Origin: Yoonia maricola
GTDB taxonomy: Bacteria; Pseudomonadota; Alphaproteobacteria; Rhodobacterales; Rhodobacteraceae
DNA: 64,000 bases
Direction of reading: 5' to 3'
Assembly (NCBI RefSeq): GCF_002797915.1
Contig: NZ_PGTY01000001.1
Span: forward strand, 1,612,001-1,676,000
Shown here: piece after piece, positions 37,119 to 45,943 of the stretch
Layout of the letters: each line of letters opens with the position of its first letter
How positions within the stretch are numbered: the first letter of the stretch is position 1
The notes under the pieces: model-generated
Told to the model about the DNA's origin: nothing
Database searches by the model: none
What the model saw: only the letters and a program-made list of their open reading frames with translations
Program-made: the position numbers and the translations under genes

Positions 37119-38729
37119 ATGGAGAATGAAGCAGTGGAAGCTGATTTTATTGTTGTTGGAGCAGGCTCTGCTGGTTGTGTCTTGGCCAATAGACTAAGCG
37201 CAAACCCCGCGCATAAGGTGATTCTGCTTGAGGCCGGCGGTCCTGATCGCAATCCTTGGATTCACATTCCGGTCGGCTATTTCAAAACCATTCACAATCC
37301 CAAAGTGGACTGGTGCTATAAGACAGAGCCCGATCCCGGCCTGAATGGCCGTTCTATCGAATGGCCCCGCGGCAAGGTGCTGGGGGGATCTTCGTCCTTG
37401 AACGGCTTGCTTTATGTCCGTGGGCAACCACAAGACTATGACCGCTGGCGCCAAATGGGAAATATTGGCTGGGGTTGGGATGATGTATTACCACTATTCA
37501 AACGCTCCGAGAAAAACGAACGCGGAGCGGATGACTTTCACGGCGACGACGGGAACTTGTCGGTCTCCAACATGCGCATCCAGCGCCCCATCACCGATGC
37601 ATGGGTCGCGGCGGCGCAGGCGGCAGGGTATAAATTCAATTCAGATTATAACGGCGCTGACCAAGAAGGCGTCGGTTTCTTTCAACTCACGGCGCGCAAC
37701 GGGCGGCGGTGCAGTTCGGCGGTGGCCTTCCTCAATCCGGTCAAATCGCGCCAGAACTTGCAGATCATAACACATGCGCAGGTCGAGAAAATTATCATCG
37801 AGGGCAAGCGCGCCACAGGCGTGACCTACACCGACCGCAGCGGGACGGTGCAAACGGTCACAGCCCGCAAAGAGGTGGTGTTGTCGGGGGGGGCCATCAA
37901 CTCGCCTCAGCTTTTGATGCTGTCGGGTATTGGGGAAGCAGAACAGCTTTCCGAGAACGGGATCGACGTGGTTACCGATCTGCCCGGCGTTGGCAAAAAT
38001 ATGCAAGATCATTTACAGGCGCGCTTGGTCTATAAATGCAATGAGCCTACGTTGAATGACGAGGTAAGTTCGCTGCTGGGTCAGGCCAAGATCGGGCTTA
38101 AATACCTGATGTTCCGCGCAGGCCCGATGACAATGGCCGCAAGCCTAGCGACCGGTTTTCTGAAAACCCGCGATGATATCGAAACGCCAGATATTCAGTT
38201 CCATGTTCAACCGCTCTCAGCAGAAAATCCCGGCAAGGGAGCCGACAAATTTTCGGCCTTCACGATGTCGGTTTGCCAATTGCGGCCTGAAAGCAAGGGT
38301 GAAATCAGATTGCAAAGCAATGATCCCAAGGCCTACCCTCGGATTATACCCAACTACTTGTCCACCGAAACGGACTGCCGCACCGTCGTGGCTGGCGTGA
38401 ACATCGCCCGCAAGATTGCACGGCATGCACCGCTGACTTCAAAAATCAGTTCAGAATTCCGTCCACATGCCGATCTGCCGATGGATGACTATGAAGCGAC
38501 ACTTGATTGGGCGCGCAACAACACTGCATCGATCTATCACCCCACCGGCACCTGCAAGATGGGTCAGAATAAAGGGGCCGTGGTGGATGCGCGTTTGCGG
38601 GTGCACGGGATAGACGGACTACGAGTGGCAGATTGCTCGATCATGCCAGAGATCGTGTCGGGCAATACAAATGCGCCCGCCATTATGATAGGCGAGAAGG
38701 CCTCGGATTTGATTTTGGAAGATGCTTAG
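37119..38729 (+). CDS. GMC-family FAD oxidoreductase (choline-dehydrogenase-like)
   Basis: 536 residues. The FAD-binding motif DFIVVGAGSAGCVLANRL opens the protein; the GMC signatures RGKVLGGSSSLNGLLYVRG and SGGAINSPQLLMLSGIG follow. The catalytic His is expected in SIYHPTGTCKMG, with a second His/Asn in VSGNTNAPAIMIGEKA. It oxidises an alcohol to an aldehyde. Divergent from the TRAP operon with a shared promoter region, so the TRAP substrate is probably an alcohol, polyol or aromatic alcohol, or is metabolised to one. The start is ambiguous (TTG 37116 or ATG 37119). Confidence 0.88.
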   Translation: MENEAVEADFIVVGAGSAGCVLANRLSANPAHKVILLEAGGPDRNPWIHIPVGYFKTIHNPKVDWCYKTEPDPGLNGRSIEWPRGKVLGGSSSLNGLLYVRGQPQDYDRWRQMGNIGWGWDDVLPLFKRSEKNERGADDFHGDDGNLSVSNMRIQRPITDAWVAAAQAAGYKFNSDYNGADQEGVGFFQLTARNGRRCSSAVAFLNPVKSRQNLQIITHAQVEKIIIEGKRATGVTYTDRSGTVQTVTARKEVVLSGGAINSPQLLMLSGIGEAEQLSENGIDVVTDLPGVGKNMQDHLQARLVYKCNEPTLNDEVSSLLGQAKIGLKYLMFRAGPMTMAASLATGFLKTRDDIETPDIQFHVQPLSAENPGKGADKFSAFTMSVCQLRPESKGEIRLQSNDPKAYPRIIPNYLSTETDCRTVVAGVNIARKIARHAPLTSKISSEFRPHADLPMDDYEATLDWARNNTASIYHPTGTCKMGQNKGAVVDARLRVHGIDGLRVADCSIMPEIVSGNTNAPAIMIGEKASDLILEDA

Positions 38730-38787
38730 GAAAGCCACTGATCCTACGTCTCTGCCCGCCCCTCGGCATCGTGATCGGCATCATCGG

Positions 38788-38830
38788 GGCAGATTTGGCT
38801 TGGTTCTTTATGCCTCCAGCCAAATCTGCC
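38788..38830. other. Long hairpin downstream of the GMC gene
   Basis: GGCAGATTTGGCT (38788-38800) pairs with AGCCAAATCTGCC (38818-38830), a perfect 13-bp stem with a 17-base loop. There is no T-tract on either strand. It ends the GMC transcript region and lies 90 bp before the riboswitch; it may be a 3' stabiliser or an inefficient terminator. Confidence 0.6.
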
Positions 38831-38919
38831 TAGCGCATGCGGGCCAGTACATCCGCAAGATTGACAGTATCAACTGTCCACTTCCCGCTTGACCCATCCT
38901 GCGGAATCGCGAACAGTGT

Positions 38920-39112
38920 TGCAGATGGTTTCCAGCCGCCGAAAATGCGTCTGGGATGAAAAGGGAATACGGTGAGGAAGAGCCAAAGCGCGCCAAATCC
39001 GTGACTGCCCCCGCAACTGTGAGCGGCGAGCGACCCCGATGATCACCACTGAGCAAACGCTCGGGAAGGGATCGGGCAAGCGGCGACCCGCAAAGTCAGG
39101 AGACCTGCCATC
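38920..39112 (+). promoter_or_regulatory. Cobalamin riboswitch
   Basis: Conserved core parts appear in order: GGGATGAAAAGGGAATACGG, then GACTGCCCCCGCAACTGT (B12-box region), CACTG, GGGAAGGGATCGGGC and the 3' end AAGTCAGGAGACCTGCC. This is the AdoCbl riboswitch fold. It precedes the DUF1636 gene and an ABC importer and should shut them off when B12 is plentiful. The edges are approximate. The stretch 39113-39245 is the expression platform; the ribosome-binding site GGAGGG at 39236-39241 may be the masked element. Confidence 0.95.
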
Positions 39113-39245
39113 AAAGGGTGCAGAGATGTGCCAAGGAAACTCAAACCGGGCGGGGTGTCCGGAGCGGAGATCATGATGGTGAAACAGGCTCTATTGGCCA
39201 CACAAACATGCCGTTCTCAAGCCCCGCATTTGCGCGGAGGGCTGC

Positions 39246-39653
39246 ATGGACCGGACAACACAACATCGCATCACCGTTTGTACATCGTGCAAACATAAAG
39301 GGACGGATTGCCGCCCCGGATATGAACTGATCGAAAAGCTGCGCAAGGCAATTGCCGCAGCGGGCGACAGTATAACCGAAGACTTCGCTATTTCTGGCGT
39401 TGCCTGCATGGCCGGTTGTGACCGTCCTTGCACCGTCGCCTACCACGGCACCCAAAAGGCAACCTACCTCTTTGGCGATATGACCCCCGAGGATGATATC
39501 GACGATCTGGTCGCGTTCGCAAAACAATATGCTGTCCTGCATGATGGCTGGTGCTCATCTGTCGACCGTCCCGGCAAGCTGCGCAAATCCACGCTGGCGC
39601 GTGTGCCCGCTGCGATGATTGCGCTGGAAGACAGTAAGGCACTGGTGTCATGA
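39246..39653 (+). CDS. DUF1636 metal-binding-type protein, B12-regulated
   Basis: 135 residues. CTSCKHKGTDC (residues ~12-22) and GVACMAGCDRPC (~55-66) give two cysteine clusters in a thioredoxin-like/(2Fe-2S)-like layout typical of DUF1636. It is the first gene under the cobalamin riboswitch and overlaps the ABC ATPase gene by 4 bp. A role in cobalt or corrinoid handling is inferred from this position. The biochemical function is not known to me. Confidence 0.82.
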   Translation: MDRTTQHRITVCTSCKHKGTDCRPGYELIEKLRKAIAAAGDSITEDFAISGVACMAGCDRPCTVAYHGTQKATYLFGDMTPEDDIDDLVAFAKQYAVLHDGWCSSVDRPGKLRKSTLARVPAAMIALEDSKALVS

Positions 39654-40432
39654 GCGGCATGCATCTTAGCGTAACGGATGTAAGTTGGCGTCCGCACAAA
39701 CGCAGCGCGCCTGTCTTGCACGCCACCAGCTTTGACGTCGCAAAAGGTCACGTTCTTGGCGTTGTCGGTCCAAACGGCGCAGGCAAGTCAACGCTGTTGC
39801 GTCTACTCTACCGCTTTCAGGCGCCGACAACGGGTCAAGTGATGGTGAACGGCCAAGACATCTGGGCCATCCCTGCCCGCCAAGCGGCCCAACATGTCGC
39901 CGCCGTCCTACAAGAGCAAGCGGCCGCATTTGGGCTGAACGTTCGCGAGATTATCTCGTTGGGGCGCACACCGCATCGGCGCGGGTATCGCAGCGCAGAT
40001 CCCCATGATCTTGCGGTGATTGATCGGGTGATGGCGTTGCTCGACCTTCAGGGGCTTTCCCATCGCGACTTTGGCACATTGTCGGGCGGTGAACGTCAGC
40101 GGGTCATGGTCGCGCGCGCACTAGCGCAAGAACCTGAAATCCTGATCCTTGACGAGCCGACCAACCATCTTGATATCAGGCATCAACTGGAGGTTCTGGC
40201 CCTGATCCGGCAGCTTGACCTGACCATCGTAGTGTCATTGCATGATCTGAATATGGCCGCTGATATCTGCGACAACATCCTCGTGCTTGAGGATGGGCAG
40301 CCGCGCGGCTTTGGCACGCCCGACAGCCTGCTGACCGAGGCGCTGGTGTCCAACACCTTCCGTGTCGATGCCCGCCGCGAAAAGCTGGCGCCAAGCGATA
40401 CAAATCACCTTTCTTTCCATCTACCAAGCTAG
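39650..40432 (+). CDS. ABC transporter ATPase, BtuD/FecE type (corrinoid uptake)
   Basis: 260 residues. Walker A GPNGAGKSTLL, Q-loop AAVLQEQAAAFG, signature LSGGERQRVMVARAL, Walker B ILILDEPTNHLD and the switch His SLHDLNMAADI are intact. It energises the permease encoded at 41382. FecE/BtuD-type proteins import siderophores, heme or B12; riboswitch control points to corrinoid. Confidence 0.93.
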   Translation: MSGMHLSVTDVSWRPHKRSAPVLHATSFDVAKGHVLGVVGPNGAGKSTLLRLLYRFQAPTTGQVMVNGQDIWAIPARQAAQHVAAVLQEQAAAFGLNVREIISLGRTPHRRGYRSADPHDLAVIDRVMALLDLQGLSHRDFGTLSGGERQRVMVARALAQEPEILILDEPTNHLDIRHQLEVLALIRQLDLTIVVSLHDLNMAADICDNILVLEDGQPRGFGTPDSLLTEALVSNTFRVDARREKLAPSDTNHLSFHLPS

Positions 40433-40439
40433 AGATTTC

Positions 40440-41378
40440 ATGATGAAACTCACCACGACAACCGCACTTTTCACCCTTGCGGCAAGCACTGCCTTTGCCC
40501 AAGCAACCGTCCAAAGCTGCGACAGGGAGGTGACGTTTGACGCGCCCCCACAGGCCGCGATCTCAAACGATGTGAACCTGACCGAGATGATGTTGGTGCT
40601 TGGCCTGACTGACCATATGGTCGGCTACACCGGCATTTCCGGCTGGAACAAACTAGACGCAGCGATGCGCGAAGGCGTCGATGAGTTGCCCGAACTGTCT
40701 GCGCAATACCCTTCCAAAGAAGTGCTGATTGGCGCGGATGCCGATTTCTTCTTTGCTGGGTGGAACTACGGGATGCGCGTCGGCGGCGAAGTCACGCCAG
40801 AGACGCTCGCACCTTTTGGGGTCGCGGTCTATGAGCTGACCGAAAGCTGCATTCACATCGGCGAGAAAGGTGCCGCGTCGATGGATGATATGTACAACGA
40901 TCTGCGGAATCTTGGCGCGATTTTCAACGTGTCAGAACGCGCAGAAGCCTTGATTGACGGCTATGAGGCCGAGCTGGACGCTTTCCTTGCCAGTCAGCCC
41001 GCTCTCGCGCCCGCTCCGCGCGTATTTGTCTATGACAGTGGCGAGGATGCCCCCTTCACTGCAGGCCGCTATGCCATGCCCAATGCGCTGATCGAAGCAG
41101 CAGGCGGCGTGAACATCATGGAGGACTTTGAAAAGAGCTGGGCCACCGTCGGCTGGGAGGCCGTTGTTGAACGCAATCCCGAGGTTATCGTGATTGTGGA
41201 CTATGGCGAAGTGACCGCCGCGCAAAAGCGCGACTTTATGATGTCGAACCCTGCTTTTGCGGAGCTGGATGCCATCAAGAACGATCGTTTCGTCGTGCTC
41301 GAATACGTAGAGGCCACTCCGGGGCCACGCAATATTGCGGCGGTCAAAACTCTTGCTGCGGCCTTCCGCGACAACTAA
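40440..41378 (+). CDS. ABC transporter periplasmic binding protein (BtuF-like)
   Basis: 312 residues. A signal peptide (KLTTTTALFTLAASTAFAQA) is followed by a type III periplasmic-binding fold: TEMMLVLGLTDHMVGY, VLIGADADFFFAGW and the C-terminal SNPAFAELDAIKNDRFVVL block. Expected to deliver corrinoid to the permease. Two adjacent ATGs (40440 and 40443) could start it; it follows the ATPase by 7 bp. Confidence 0.9.
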   Translation: MMKLTTTTALFTLAASTAFAQATVQSCDREVTFDAPPQAAISNDVNLTEMMLVLGLTDHMVGYTGISGWNKLDAAMREGVDELPELSAQYPSKEVLIGADADFFFAGWNYGMRVGGEVTPETLAPFGVAVYELTESCIHIGEKGAASMDDMYNDLRNLGAIFNVSERAEALIDGYEAELDAFLASQPALAPAPRVFVYDSGEDAPFTAGRYAMPNALIEAAGGVNIMEDFEKSWATVGWEAVVERNPEVIVIVDYGEVTAAQKRDFMMSNPAFAELDAIKNDRFVVLEYVEATPGPRNIAAVKTLAAAFRDN

Positions 41379-41381
41379 CCG

Positions 41382-42437
41382 ATGGATCAAGCCGACAGAC
41401 AGATCGCGACCCTCAGCCCGAAGAAGGCCCGTTTGCGGCTGACCTTTGGGCTGGGCATTGTCGCGCTCTTTCTGTCGTTGTCGGTGGCCGTCAGCGTTGG
41501 TGCGGTTTCGGTTTCTTTCTCGACGGTCTGGGGCGTACTGGCAAATAAGCTCGCCCCGGGCCTCGTTATACCTGACTGGTCTGCCGGACGCGAAGCGATT
41601 GTCTGGGATATCCGTTTTCCACGTGCAATCCTTGCTTGTCTCGTAGGTGCTGGTCTTGCCATCGTCGGGGCCAGCCTACAGGCGGTGACACGTAATCCGC
41701 TGGCTGATCCGCATCTTCTGGGGATTTCGGCAGGTGGTGCTTTTGGCGCGATCCTCGCGCTGCTGCATACCGGGCTTTTTTTCGGGCTGCTCACCGTGCC
41801 CTTGATGGCGTTCCTCGGGGCACTCGGCGCAACCCTGATCGTTCTTGGCGTCTCGCAATTCGCAGCCGCCACCAGCGCAGACCGGCTCGTACTGGCTGGC
41901 GTTGCGGTCTCTTTCATCGTGATGTCAGGGGCCAACGTGCTGATCTTCCTTGGTGATCCGCGTGCGGTACACACGGTTGTCTTCTGGATGCTGGGTGGAC
42001 TCGGGCTCGCGCAGTGGAGCCAGTTGATTTATCCGCTCGCGATCCTGACCCTATGCGGGGCCTACCTCTGGGCGAACGCCAGTAGCCTTAACGCAATGAC
42101 AGTAGGGGACGAAACAGCCGCAACCCTTGGTATCCCTGTCGGGCGTTTCCGGCTAACGGTGTTTGTTGTGGGGGCGATGGTCACAGGCGTCATGGTGGCC
42201 TTTTCCGGCATTATCGGCTTTGTCGGGCTGATGATCCCACATATCGTGCGGCTGTTTGTGGGCGGGGACTACAAGCGTGTCTTACCCGTCTCGGCCCTTT
42301 GCGGGGCGATCTTTCTGCTTTGGGCAGATATACTGGCACGCACGGTCATGTCGCCCGATGATATTCCCATAGGGATCGTCACCGGGCTAATCGGTGGGGC
42401 CTTTTTTGTGTGGCTCTTGCGCCGGAACCCGGTCTAG
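41382..42437 (+). CDS. ABC transporter permease, FecCD/BtuC family
   Basis: 351 residues with about ten membrane helices. RFPRAILACLVGAGLAIVGA, NPLADPHLLGISAGGAFGA and FSGIIGFVGLMIPHIVRLF are standard FecCD motifs. It forms the corrinoid channel with the ATPase and binding protein just upstream. It overlaps the stop of nrdJ by 4 bp, tail to tail. Confidence 0.94.
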   Translation: MDQADRQIATLSPKKARLRLTFGLGIVALFLSLSVAVSVGAVSVSFSTVWGVLANKLAPGLVIPDWSAGREAIVWDIRFPRAILACLVGAGLAIVGASLQAVTRNPLADPHLLGISAGGAFGAILALLHTGLFFGLLTVPLMAFLGALGATLIVLGVSQFAAATSADRLVLAGVAVSFIVMSGANVLIFLGDPRAVHTVVFWMLGGLGLAQWSQLIYPLAILTLCGAYLWANASSLNAMTVGDETAATLGIPVGRFRLTVFVVGAMVTGVMVAFSGIIGFVGLMIPHIVRLFVGGDYKRVLPVSALCGAIFLLWADILARTVMSPDDIPIGIVTGLIGGAFFVWLLRRNPV

Positions 42438-45400
42438 CCGCATTTCGAATAACCGCAAGACGCGCAGGTCATGCAGCCTTCGATCATCCGTACCTCATAA
42501 GATCCGCAAGACGAACAGGCCTTGCCGCGCGGCCCGCCATTGATTGCCACCACATCAGCTTGTGGATCGGCCTTGAGGCCCATTCCCTCGCCCGCCAGAA
42601 ACCCGGTTGATATCATATGTTTCTCAATCACGCCGCCAATCGCAGCAAGGATTGACGGCACATATTTGCCCTGCATCCATGCACCACCACGCGGATCGAA
42701 CACAGCTTTGAGTTCCTCCACCACAAAGGACACATCGCCGCCACGCCGGAACACGGCACTGATCATGCGCGTGAGCGCAACCGTCCATGCAAAATGTTCC
42801 ATGTTCTTTGAGTTAATGAAGACCTCGAACGGACGTCTGTGGCCAGCAATCACCAGATCATTCACCGTAATGTAGATGGCATGTTCGCTATCGGGCCATT
42901 TCAGCTTGTAGGTTGCCCCTTCCAGCTCTTGCGGACGATCAAGCGGTTCGGACATATAGACGACCTCAGCCCCTTCACCCTCGTCCCGCACTTGATCAGG
43001 AACCTCAGAGGGTGACGCTTCATCTGACACGGACAAGACCGAACCTGTCACGTCATTCGGGCGATACGTTGTGCAGCCCTTACAGCCTTGATCCCAGGCG
43101 GCCATGTAAACCTCTTTGAACGCATCAAAGCTGATATCCTCGGGGCAATTGATGGTTTTCGAAATGGATGAATCGATCCACTTCTGCGCTGCCGCCTGCA
43201 TGCGCACATGATCCAGCGGGGCCAATGTTTGCGCATTCACGAAATAGTCGGGCAGCGGGGCATCGCCCTTTAGCTCGCGCCATAGCTGCACGGCGTAATC
43301 GACGACCTCTTCTTCGGTGCGCGATCCGTCTTTTTGCAAAACCTTGCGGGTATAGGCATAGGCGAACACCGGCTCGATCCCGGATGAAACGTTGCCTGCA
43401 TAAAGGCTGATCGTCCCGGTCGGTGCAATCGAGGTCAAAAGCGCATTGCGTATGCCGTTCGCGCGGATCGCCTCGCGCACGTCGTCATCCATATCCTGCA
43501 TGGCGCCGCTTGCTAGGAACTGATCCGCATCAAAAAGCGGAAACGCGCCCTTTTCTTTCGCCAGATCGACAGAGGCCAGATATGCGGCCCGCGCAATCTG
43601 ATGCATCCATCTGTCGGTCTGGGTCGCGGCTTCTTCTGATCCATAACGCAAACCAACCATCAACAGGGCATCCGCCAGACCAGTCACGCCCAAGCCGATA
43701 CGCCGCTTGGCTTTCGCTTCTGCCTGCTGTGCGTCAAGCGGGAAACGCGAGGCGTCTACCACATTGTCCATCATCCGCACAGCCGTCGCGACCAGATCAG
43801 TCAGCGCCGCTTCATCCAAGACGGGCTCTTCGCCGAATGGGTCTTTCACCAAACGCGCCATGTTGATCGAGCCCAACAAGCACGCGCCATAAGGCGGCAA
43901 AGGCTGCTCCCCGCAATTGTGGACATAAAGACCGTTCGCATCAAAGGCATTCACACCCGGTACCTGCACGTCGAACACATCCGCTGTGCCAGCCATGCTT
44001 ATGTCGGCCACCTGTGCCACAAACCGTTCGCGATTGACGCTACGTTTGTAATGGCCAAGCGCGTTTGTCAGACGGGTTGATTTATCGACATCGACAAAAC
44101 CCACCCGCGCGGCAAATACTGCCAAATTAGCGCCCGATATCACCAGTTCATGCTGCGCTTTGGTCTGATAGACGCGCATCCCGCCACGTTGATCAGGCAA
44201 ATCACGCACACCTGCGTCCCGCCGATTTTGATAGATCGTTGCGTTGATCCCCAACCGGGCCAACATGCGTTGCGCTGCTTGTAATAGTGGCAAATCAGAC
44301 TGCGCCAAACGCACTGATACGCCCTTTTGCTGTGTGCCCTGCACCGACCCATCAGCATCGAACAAACCGGACAACACTGCCGCTGTGAACGCCGCGCTCG
44401 TCTTTTCAATCTGAGGCGTGATCGTCTTGTTCCCGCGCGCCAAACCAAAGCGGGCGGCCAAATCACGCAAGGTTTTCGTACCAATACGGTATTCATTGCG
44501 GCCAGTGACAGCCTGCCAACCCGCAAAATCTGCACGATGTGGCATCGCCCGCAGCAACGTTTCAACATGCGCCATCACGGCCGAGGGGCCTGCCGGCAGC
44601 GTCCCATCTGCGCAAGGCGCAGCGGCCCAAACGCTGAGCAGCGTTTTATCATCGCGGATGACACCATCACCAATCAAAAGACCCAAAAGATACCCGTTCT
44701 GCGCGTTCGGGTCATTCTGCCCCCAGTCGGCTGCGGTATGATTGTGCAAGACAATCTGGTCATCAGGCCGTAAATCACCGGCGGCGACCCACTGGGTTTC
44801 TTGCCGGTAGCGGGTCATCTGACTGACACGCCGGACCAAATGATCCGCGGTCAGGCGCAGCGTACGACCACAATGTGTCGACAATTGAAGGATAGCCTTG
44901 TGCCCGGTTGCGAAAAACCCCTGCGCACCGCTGTGATGGGGTTTTCCGTCAATAAATGCGGTAAATGGCTGCCCGATAAGATCGGCCACCTGTCGCGGAC
45001 CTGCAACCGTGTGCACCCAAGTATCGGCAGTCACACAAGGGTTCGTCGCCGCGATGGTTTCACAGTAATTCAGGTTGTTCATCTGGTTGATGCGGTCGAT
45101 GAAGATCACGCCGGGTTCCGCGTAGTCGTAGGTGGACTGCATAATCGCATCCCACAGGTCACGGGCTTGCACGGTGCGGTAAACCTCGCCACCAAAGACC
45201 AAATCCCAGGATGCATCCGACTTGACCGCCTCCATGAACGGGTCTGTGATCAGGACCGACATATTAAACATGCGCAGGCGCGCGGGGTCTGATTTGGCCG
45301 TAATAAAATCCTCAACATCCGGGTGATCACAGCGCATCGTCGCCATCATTGCACCCCGGCGCGAGCCTGCAGACATAATGGTGCGGCACATTGCATCCCA

Positions 45401-45838
45401 GACATCCATGAATGACAGCGGGCCAGAGGCATCTGCAGCCACCCCCATCACCCCGGCACCCTTGGGGCGGATGGTTGAAAAATCATAACCGATCCCGCCG
45501 CCCTGCTGCATGGTCAGCGCCGCCTCTTTGAGCATATCAAAGATGCCGCCCATGCTGTCCGGCACAGTGCCCATAACAAAACAGTTAAAGAGCGTCACTG
45601 ACCGCGCCGTGCCTGCCCCAGCCGTAATCCGGCCCGCGGGCAGATATCTGAAATCCGACAATGCGTCGTAGAACTTGCCTTCCCACGCCTTGGGATCATC
45701 CTCAACCGCTGCCAAGGCCCCAGCGATCCGGCGCCATGTATCCTCGACCGTTTCGTCAATCGGCGTGCCATCGGCCTCTTTGAACCGGTACTTCATGTCC
45801 CAGATTTGTTCAGCAATAGGGGCAGAAAACGCGGTCAT
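42434..45838 (-). CDS. nrdJ: B12-dependent ribonucleotide reductase NrdJ with an intein
   Basis: 1134 residues as encoded; about 760 after removal of the intein at residues 268-641. Class II enzyme that makes deoxyribonucleotides with adenosylcobalamin, active with or without oxygen. The extein shows RYLPAGRITAGAGT, FNCFVMG (the first redox Cys), QQGGGIGYDFS, and ATNPC/GEQPLPPYG where the Cys is the predicted thiyl-radical residue. The C-terminus has several CxxC pairs (SSCGSYEV, CASCGYSKCG) that rebind Zn or regenerate the active site. A linker at residues ~942-955 appears to hold a palindromic insertion. The gene is alone on its strand with an NrdR-like site 106 bp upstream. Confidence 0.95.
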   Translation of the reverse strand: MTAFSAPIAEQIWDMKYRFKEADGTPIDETVEDTWRRIAGALAAVEDDPKAWEGKFYDALSDFRYLPAGRITAGAGTARSVTLFNCFVMGTVPDSMGGIFDMLKEAALTMQQGGGIGYDFSTIRPKGAGVMGVAADASGPLSFMDVWDAMCRTIMSAGSRRGAMMATMRCDHPDVEDFITAKSDPARLRMFNMSVLITDPFMEAVKSDASWDLVFGGEVYRTVQARDLWDAIMQSTYDYAEPGVIFIDRINQMNNLNYCETIAATNPCVTADTWVHTVAGPRQVADLIGQPFTAFIDGKPHHSGAQGFFATGHKAILQLSTHCGRTLRLTADHLVRRVSQMTRYRQETQWVAAGDLRPDDQIVLHNHTAADWGQNDPNAQNGYLLGLLIGDGVIRDDKTLLSVWAAAPCADGTLPAGPSAVMAHVETLLRAMPHRADFAGWQAVTGRNEYRIGTKTLRDLAARFGLARGNKTITPQIEKTSAAFTAAVLSGLFDADGSVQGTQQKGVSVRLAQSDLPLLQAAQRMLARLGINATIYQNRRDAGVRDLPDQRGGMRVYQTKAQHELVISGANLAVFAARVGFVDVDKSTRLTNALGHYKRSVNRERFVAQVADISMAGTADVFDVQVPGVNAFDANGLYVHNCGEQPLPPYGACLLGSINMARLVKDPFGEEPVLDEAALTDLVATAVRMMDNVVDASRFPLDAQQAEAKAKRRIGLGVTGLADALLMVGLRYGSEEAATQTDRWMHQIARAAYLASVDLAKEKGAFPLFDADQFLASGAMQDMDDDVREAIRANGIRNALLTSIAPTGTISLYAGNVSSGIEPVFAYAYTRKVLQKDGSRTEEEVVDYAVQLWRELKGDAPLPDYFVNAQTLAPLDHVRMQAAAQKWIDSSISKTINCPEDISFDAFKEVYMAAWDQGCKGCTTYRPNDVTGSVLSVSDEASPSEVPDQVRDEGEGAEVVYMSEPLDRPQELEGATYKLKWPDSEHAIYITVNDLVIAGHRRPFEVFINSKNMEHFAWTVALTRMISAVFRRGGDVSFVVEELKAVFDPRGGAWMQGKYVPSILAAIGGVIEKHMISTGFLAGEGMGLKADPQADVVAINGGPRGKACSSCGSYEVRMIEGCMTCASCGYSKCG
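42975..43015 (-). repeat. Palindromic element inserted in frame into nrdJ
   Basis: TCACCCTC (42975-42982) and GAGGGTGA (43008-43015) form an 8-bp outer stem around a CCCGCACTTGATCAGG core, which resembles dispersed palindromes seen in alphaproteobacterial genomes, translated here as SEVPDQVRDEGEG. It lies in the non-conserved linker before the C-terminal part of NrdJ. The inner stem is degenerate. Confidence 0.5.
43916..45037 (-). mobile_element. Intein with LAGLIDADG homing endonuclease inside NrdJ
   Basis: 374 residues (NrdJ 268-641). It starts with Cys (block A CVTADTWVHTVAG), has the block B LTADHLV (His), two LAGLIDADG helices (LLGLLIGDGVI and VLSGLFDADGSVQG), block F VFDVQVPGVNAFDANG and ends YVHN, with Cys as the +1 residue. 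All splicing residues (Cys1, block B His, penultimate His, terminal Asn, +1 Cys) are intact. Full-length mini-intein plus endonuclease, so homing may still be possible. Insertion is at NP/C-GE of the reductase. Confidence 0.95.
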
Positions 45839-45943
45839 GGCGGGGAATCTCCTATAGGGCGGCAGGCAAGGCCTGTATCTTACGAGTTGGGGTGCAACAT
45901 TGAAATGGCGAATTGTTGGTGAAAACGCCGCACATCAAGATAA

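Noticed and set aside
38808..39056. Minus-strand open frames across the region 38808-39080, including one ending with KWTVDTVNLADVLARMR
   Set aside because: They run through the cobalamin riboswitch, whose base pattern is fixed by RNA structure. The codon use of the last ~45 residues looks coding-like, but no start, ribosome-binding site or recognisable family was found.
40362..40439. Longer start for the B12 binding protein
   Set aside because: It would overlap the ATPase gene by 71 bp and precede the signal peptide; the ATG pair at 40440/40443 is the better start.
44327..44773. Plus-strand frames inside the nrdJ intein
   Set aside because: They are antisense to an intact intein and have no ribosome-binding site or similarity; the homing endonuclease is on the minus strand.
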